Made by a program: the position numbers and the translations under genes. The notes below the pieces were generated by a model that saw only the letters and a list, made by a program, of their open reading frames with translations, had not been told where the DNA came from and made no database searches. A DNA stretch of 64,000 bases from Streptomyces sp. L-9-10 (lineage in GTDB: Bacteria > Actinomycetota > Actinomycetes > Streptomycetales > Streptomycetaceae), in contig NZ_PHRF01000026.1 in assembly GCF_004151105.1 (NCBI RefSeq), positions 124,001-188,000 of the forward strand, written 5' to 3'. Below, one piece after another: positions 60,195 through 64,000 of the stretch. Position 1 is the stretch's first letter. The number at the start of each line of letters is the position of its first letter.

Positions 60195-60212
60195 AACTTT
60201 GTCGTCTACAGT
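60183..60212 (+). promoter_or_regulatory. Predicted promoter of the SDR operon
   Basis: TTGGAC (60183-60188), 18-bp spacer, TACAGT (60207-60212), 50 bp before the first SDR start. The -35 box lies within the fourth iteron. Confidence 0.6.
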
Positions 60213-60262
60213 GAAGCCGTCGCCGGGCACAGCCCCGGGAGGCCATCCCTCAAGGAGAAGCA

Positions 60263-61081
60263 ATGAGCAAGGTCTGGTTCATCACCGGTACATCCCGCGG
60301 CATCGGCCGCGCCTTCGCCGAGTCCGCGCTGGAGCGCGGGGACAAGGTCGTCGCGACCGCGAGGAACGCGGCGACGCTCGCGGATCTGGTCACCAAGTAC
60401 GGCGACGACGCGGTCCTGCCACTGGCACTCGACGTCACCGACAGGGCGGCCGTCGCCGCCACGGTGGCCGCGGCGCACGAGAGGTTCGGCCGCCTCGATG
60501 TCGTGGTCAACAACGCCGGTTACGGACTGTTCGGCATGGTCGAAGAGGTCACCGAGCAGCAGGTGCGCGACCAACTGGAGACGAACTTCTTCGGCGCGTT
60601 CTGGGTGACCCAGGCCGTGCTGCCGATCCTGCGCGCACAGGGCAGCGGCCACATCGTGCAGATCTCGTCCGTCGGAGGCGTCGCCGCCTTCCCGTCGCTG
60701 GGCGCGTACCAGGCATCCAAGTGGGCGCTGGAGGGCTTCAGCGACTCCCTCTCCCAGGAGGTCGCCGGCGCGGGGATCAAGGTCACCATCGTCGAGCCGG
60801 GCGGCTTCAGCACCGACTGGGCCGGTTCCTCGGCCGCGCAGGCCGAGCTGAACCCCGCCTACGACGCGGTCCGCGAGGCCATGGCGGCCCGCATGGGCGA
60901 GGCCCGCTACAGCGAACCGGCCAACGCCGGCGCCGCCCTGCTGCGGATCGTCGACGCGGAGAACCCGCCCCTGCGTGTGCTGTTCGGGACCGAGCCCATC
61001 GAGATCATCGAGCCGCTCTACGCCGAGCGACTCAAGACGTGGGCCGACTGGCAGCACGTCTCCCGGATCGCGCAGGGCTGA
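60263..61081 (+). CDS. SDR-family NAD(P)-dependent oxidoreductase (1)
   Basis: The 272-residue classical SDR has the cofactor motif FITGTSRGIG, the NNAG motif (VVVNNAGYGLFGM), catalytic Ser in IVQISSVGGVAAFPSLG, and Tyr-x-x-x-Lys in AYQASKWAL. ATARN after strand 2 (an Arg where NAD enzymes have Asp) suggests NADP preference. It would reduce or oxidise a carbonyl/alcohol substrate. First gene of an apparent three-SDR cluster controlled by the divergent TetR; RBS AAGGAGAAGC upstream. Confidence 0.93.
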   Translation: MSKVWFITGTSRGIGRAFAESALERGDKVVATARNAATLADLVTKYGDDAVLPLALDVTDRAAVAATVAAAHERFGRLDVVVNNAGYGLFGMVEEVTEQQVRDQLETNFFGAFWVTQAVLPILRAQGSGHIVQISSVGGVAAFPSLGAYQASKWALEGFSDSLSQEVAGAGIKVTIVEPGGFSTDWAGSSAAQAELNPAYDAVREAMAARMGEARYSEPANAGAALLRIVDAENPPLRVLFGTEPIEIIEPLYAERLKTWADWQHVSRIAQG

Positions 61082-61248
61082 CCAACCCGTCACAGCCCGA
61101 CGACGCGGGAACCGCTCCCAGCCCCATCCCGGGTCCGGCGGTTCCACCTCTGGGCCCGGCTGCCCACCCTCACCGAGCGTCGAACTCGTCCGACAGTGCC
61201 CCCACATGACGTGGCCCTCGGCACCTCACACATCAGGAGATACCGCTC

Positions 61249-62202
61249 ATGTCCGCACCTCGGATTCCCCACTCGTTCAGCGCGACCACAACTGCCGCCG
61301 AAGTAGTCGACGGCGTCGACCTGCACGGCCGCCGCGCCGTGGTCACCGGAGCCAGTTCCGGGATCGGAGTGGAGACCGTCCGCGCACTCGCCGCCGCGGG
61401 CGCCGACGTCACCCTGGCCGTCCGGAACACCGACGCGGGCGCGCAGGTGGCGGCCCGCCTGGAGGCGGAACTTCCGGCCGGCTCGGGGAAGTTGTCGGTC
61501 GGCCGGCTCGATCTGTCCGACCGGTCGACGGTGGTCGCGTTCGTGGCGGCCTGGGACGGTCCTCTGGACATCCTCGTCAACAACGCCGGAGTGATGTCGC
61601 CACCCCGGATCGCCCGCACAACTGACGGCCGGGAATGGCAGTTCGGTGTCAACCACCTGGGCCACTTCGCCCTCACCACCGGCCTCCACCCGGCGCTCGC
61701 GGCGGCGGACAGCGCCCGGGTCGTCGCGGTCAGCTCCATCGGGCACCTCTTCTCCCCGGTCGTCTTCGACGACCTCGACTTCCGCTATCGCCCCTACGAC
61801 CCGTGGACCTCCTATGGGCAGTCCAAGACGGCTGTCGTCCACTTCGCCGTAGCCGCCGCCGAACGCTGGGCCGACGACGGGATCTCCGTCAACGCCGTGA
61901 TGCCGGGCAACGTCGGCGACACCGGTCTGTCCCGCAACACCGACATGGAGGCGGTGGCCGGAATGATGGCCGCCGGCGAACTCGCTCTGCCGCCGGGCAA
62001 GACCGTCCAGCAGGGGGCCGCGACCTCCGTCCTGATGGCCGCTTCCCCGGCCGTGGCCGGCGTCACGGGCCGCTACTACGAGGACTGCGCCGAGGCCAAA
62101 CCCGTCACCGAGCGCGCCGGAGCCATCACCGGTGTCGCCCCCTACGCCCTCGACCGCGACAACGCCGCGCGTCTCTGGGCCACGTCCGCGTCCTTGATCT
62201 AG
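61249..62202 (+). CDS. SDR-family oxidoreductase (2), WWOX/retinol-dehydrogenase-like
   Basis: The 317-residue SDR has an N-terminal extension with DGVDLHGRRAVVTGASSGIG, ILVNNAGVMSPPRIART, the VNHLGHFALT motif typical of retinol-dehydrogenase/WWOX-like SDRs, Ser in VVAVSSIGH, and YGQSK. AVRNTD after strand 2 fits NADP use. It lies 167 bp after the first SDR; a ribosome-binding AGGAG (61231-61235) precedes the start. Substrate unknown, probably a lipid-like or aromatic carbonyl. Confidence 0.92.
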   Translation: MSAPRIPHSFSATTTAAEVVDGVDLHGRRAVVTGASSGIGVETVRALAAAGADVTLAVRNTDAGAQVAARLEAELPAGSGKLSVGRLDLSDRSTVVAFVAAWDGPLDILVNNAGVMSPPRIARTTDGREWQFGVNHLGHFALTTGLHPALAAADSARVVAVSSIGHLFSPVVFDDLDFRYRPYDPWTSYGQSKTAVVHFAVAAAERWADDGISVNAVMPGNVGDTGLSRNTDMEAVAGMMAAGELALPPGKTVQQGAATSVLMAASPAVAGVTGRYYEDCAEAKPVTERAGAITGVAPYALDRDNAARLWATSASLI

Positions 62203-62287
62203 TGCGATTCCCGGGACGAGCGCTCCCGGGACGAGTACTCCCCGCACGAGTGACGACACGTCCGAACCGAGCTGAAACGAGTGAGAA

Positions 62288-63046
62288 ATGACCGATCTGA
62301 CCGGCAAGACAGCCCTGATCACCGGCTCCGCGCGAGGTCTCGGCAAAGCGATCGCGCTGCGTTACGCGAGCCGCGGTGCCAACATCGTCGTCAACTACGC
62401 CGCCAACCGGGAGGCGGCGGACGCCACGGTCGCCGAAATCGAGCAGCTGGGCGTCAAGGCGCTCTCCCTTCAGGCCGACATGTCCAAGGTGTCCGACATC
62501 GAGCGGCTCTTCACCCTGGCCCTTGAGCAATTCGGGCAGATCGACATCGCCGTCGCGAACGCGGGCATCGAACTGATCAGCGTTCCCTTCGTCGAGATCA
62601 CCGAGGATCAGTTCGACCGGCAGTTCGCCATCAACACCAAGGGCACGTTCTTCACCCTTCAGGCAGCGGCCCGTCACGTCGTCGACAACGGCAGGATCAT
62701 CTACATCAGTTCGAGCACGGCGGCCCTTCCGTTCGCCGGTGAGGCGCTGTATGGCTCGAGCAAGGTGGCGCCGCACTACGTCGTGGGGGTGCTGGCGCAG
62801 GAGCTCGCGGACCGGGGCGTCACCGTCAACACCATCATGCCGACGGCGATCGAGGGCGCGGGCGTCTTCACCGCGGCCGACCCGAATCACCCGATCCGGC
62901 AGTTCGTCACCAGCCGGCCCGGACGTATCGGCCGACGGATGGGGACCGTGGACGACGTCGCCGACGCGGCCGAGTACCTGGCCTCCGACCTGGCCGGCTG
63001 GGTCAGTGGGCAGGGTCTGGTGGTGGCCGGTGGCGCACTGCAGTGA
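62288..63046 (+). CDS. SDR-family oxidoreductase (3), FabG-like
   Basis: The 252-residue SDR has ALITGSARGLG, VAVANAGIELISVPF (NAG motif lacking the first Asn), FAINTKGTFFTLQAA, Ser in IIYISSSTAAL, and YGSSKVAP. It belongs to the FabG/3-oxoacyl reductase-like branch. It ends the SDR cluster, 85 bp after SDR 2 with the RBS-like GAGTGAGAA upstream. Together with SDR 1 and 2 it suggests a carbonyl detoxification or catabolic set under TetR control. Confidence 0.92.
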   Translation: MTDLTGKTALITGSARGLGKAIALRYASRGANIVVNYAANREAADATVAEIEQLGVKALSLQADMSKVSDIERLFTLALEQFGQIDIAVANAGIELISVPFVEITEDQFDRQFAINTKGTFFTLQAAARHVVDNGRIIYISSSTAALPFAGEALYGSSKVAPHYVVGVLAQELADRGVTVNTIMPTAIEGAGVFTAADPNHPIRQFVTSRPGRIGRRMGTVDDVADAAEYLASDLAGWVSGQGLVVAGGALQ

Positions 63047-63182
63047 CCGCGTCGCGCCGGGACCGCGGGTGGCGGATCCCCCGGTAGTTCCATCCTCAAC
63101 GGCCGTAGCGGCAGGCCAGTTGTGACGCAGTGGGGCCGCGTGCCGACGAGTGTCCACATGGCTGTGTCGGCATGCCCCACGC

Positions 63183-63224
63183 AAAACACCCTCCTGACCG
63201 CGTTTCCGCAGGTCAGGAGGGTGT
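63183..63224 (-). terminator. Terminator of tRNA-Ser(CGA)
   Basis: A perfect 14-bp stem (ACACCCTCCTGACC / GGTCAGGAGGGTGT) with an 11-nt loop, followed on the reverse strand by TTTT. It lies directly downstream of the tRNA. Confidence 0.9.
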
Positions 63225-63229
63225 AAGAG

Positions 63230-63314
63230 CGGTAGCGGAGGGATTTGAACCCTCGGTGAGTTTCCCCACACTCGCTTTCGAGGCGAGCTCCTTCGGCCGC
63301 TCGGACACGCTACC
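63230..63314 (-). tRNA. tRNA-Ser(CGA)
   Basis: On the reverse strand the acceptor GGTAGCG pairs with CGCTACC, discriminator G. The anticodon loop CTCGAAA gives CGA. The long variable arm (TGTGGGGAAACTCACC region) and T arm GAGGG-TTCAAAT-CCCTC mark a class II serine tRNA for UCG codons. Confidence 0.95.
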
Positions 63315-63415
63315 GAGAGAGAGCTTAGCCCAAGGTGGGCCGTGCTCCGAAATCGGTATCCCCAGGGCTGCCCGACGGCCGCCGGACAGCCGGTCGGCGG
63401 CTGCCCGACGGCCGT

Positions 63416-63898
63416 TCAGCGATCCCGGAAGAACGACGTCAGCAGCTCGGAGCAGTCCTCCGCGAGGACGCCGTGGATCACCTCGGGCCGGTGGTTGAGC
63501 CGCCGGTCCCGTACGACATCCCAGAGCGAGCCGGCCGCCCCCGCCTTCTCGTCGAGCGCGCCGAACACCACGCGGTCCAGCCGGGACTGGACGATCGCGC
63601 CCGCGCACATCGTGCACGGTTCCAGGGTCACGACCAGCGTGCATTCCGTGAGCCGCCAGGCTCCGAGCTTCCCGGCGGCTCTGCGGATCGCCAGGATCTC
63701 CGCATGCGCCGTCGGGTCGCCCGTGGCCTCGCGTTCGTTGTGGCCCGCGGCGAGCACCGTGCCGTCCGGGGACAGCACGACGGCGCCGACCGGCACATCA
63801 CCGGACAGGGCGGCCCGTGCCGCCTCGTCCAGGGCGAGGCGCATGGCCGCCCGCCACGGTGCGCGCACCGGGTCGGGCACGGGGTCGTGCCGGATCAC
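63416..63898 (-). CDS. tadA: tRNA-specific adenosine deaminase
   Basis: GTG 63898 gives 160 residues with the cytidine/deoxycytidylate deaminase zinc site: HAE in PTAHAEILAIRRAAG and PCTMC in TLEPCTMCAGAIVQSRLDRV, where the Glu is the proton shuttle. TadA converts A34 to inosine in tRNA-Arg(ACG), whose gene is at 26167. The C-terminal LLTSFFRDR ending is typical. It lies 11 bp downstream of a tadA-associated gene, an arrangement common in actinomycetes. Confidence 0.94.
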   Translation of the reverse strand: MIRHDPVPDPVRAPWRAAMRLALDEAARAALSGDVPVGAVVLSPDGTVLAAGHNEREATGDPTAHAEILAIRRAAGKLGAWRLTECTLVVTLEPCTMCAGAIVQSRLDRVVFGALDEKAGAAGSLWDVVRDRRLNHRPEVIHGVLAEDCSELLTSFFRDR

Positions 63899-63909
63899 GT
63901 GGGCCTGCC

Positions 63910-64000
63910 TCAGCGGACGGTCTCCAGCACCTCGGCGGCGCCCAGAGCCTCAGCGATCTCGGCCATCGCGTCGGAATCCAGCGCCAGCAGATCGGCCTCG
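63910..64000 (-). CDS. tRNA adenosine deaminase-associated protein, C-terminal end (runs off the right edge)
   Basis: The last 29 codons on the reverse strand read EADLLALDSDAMAEIAEALG then AAEVLETVR and stop (TGA at 63910-63912). Position directly upstream of tadA and the acidic helical C-terminus fit the actinobacterial family annotated as tRNA adenosine deaminase-associated protein. Too little is visible for certainty. Confidence 0.65.
   Translation of the reverse strand, partial: EADLLALDSDAMAEIAEALGAAEVLETVR

Overview
The window reads as a high-GC actinobacterial chromosome, almost certainly a Streptomyces. Coding regions have very strong G/C bias at third codon positions, GTG and TTG starts are common, and the gene families are typical of the genus: a subtilisin-inhibitor-like protein, SigN/SigF-type sporulation sigma factors, a SigE-type sigma factor, a stand-alone DNA primase/polymerase domain and an F420/PPOX-type oxidoreductase. 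From memory, the order sigN, sigF ... tRNA-Ser, tadA matches the S. coelicolor chromosome core. Most of the window is therefore core chromosome, interrupted by two tRNA-associated accessory patches and one large toxin-like gene.

Layout. Positions 1-3400: start of a glycerophosphodiester phosphodiesterase, an HtrA-type membrane protease and a DctA-type dicarboxylate symporter. 3700-7560: a zone of gene decay (truncated ABC ATPase, truncated GNAT, other remnants) around an intact GNAT and two membrane-anchored unknowns. 7724-12128: a probable decayed integrative element at tRNA-Ser(UGA), bounded by a 75-bp near-perfect direct repeat that includes the 5' half of the tRNA. It holds a Tat-exported FAD oxidoreductase and an integrase fragment. 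12350-25640: an ArsR/VOC operon, a gamma-glutamylcyclotransferase-fold protein, secreted asparaginase, a prim-pol protein, a small Asn/Gly/Thr-rich secreted protein, a SigE-family sigma factor, an acyl-CoA ligase, a 1,509-residue degenerate hybrid kinase and a protease inhibitor. 25832-36213: tRNA-Ser(GCU), then tRNA-Arg(ACG) carrying a 10-kb island bounded by 59-bp direct repeats. The island holds a dead integrase, a shattered XRE regulator, a DUF3800 protein and a complete type I restriction-modification system (hsdM-hsdS-hsdR).

36319-45136: two Streptomyces-type unknowns, an amidohydrolase, then an overlapping operon of response regulator, sensor kinase, GT2-GtrA glycosyltransferase and GT39 glycosyltransferase. 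45242-52845: two drug-efflux loci. One is an MFS pump with a double palindromic operator and a TetR gene. The other is a marR-MFS operon whose pump carries three immunoglobulin-like repeats, next to a YceI protein with one such repeat. 53215-56197: a leaderless small membrane protein, tandem sigN and sigF, a Dabb-domain protein and a 54-residue membrane peptide. 56488-59310: a 940-residue protein joining a polytopic domain, a Flp-prepilin-like segment, a long Gly/Ser/Asp linker and a C-terminal ADP-ribosyltransferase domain. 59526-63046: a TetR repressor divergent from three SDR oxidoreductases, separated by four 16-bp iterons. 63230-64000: tRNA-Ser(CGA), tadA and the end of a tadA-associated gene.

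The strongest candidates for new biology are the prepilin-anchored ADP-ribosyltransferase, the efflux pump fused to Ig-like repeats beside a YceI protein sharing the fold, the hybrid kinase that has lost its phospho-acceptor histidine, the iteron-type operator, and the two tRNA-linked elements with a stray tRNA-Arg attachment-core fragment between them. Short GC-rich tandem repeats recur at gene ends and inside disordered linkers throughout. All assignments come from reading the sequence; no database search was run.
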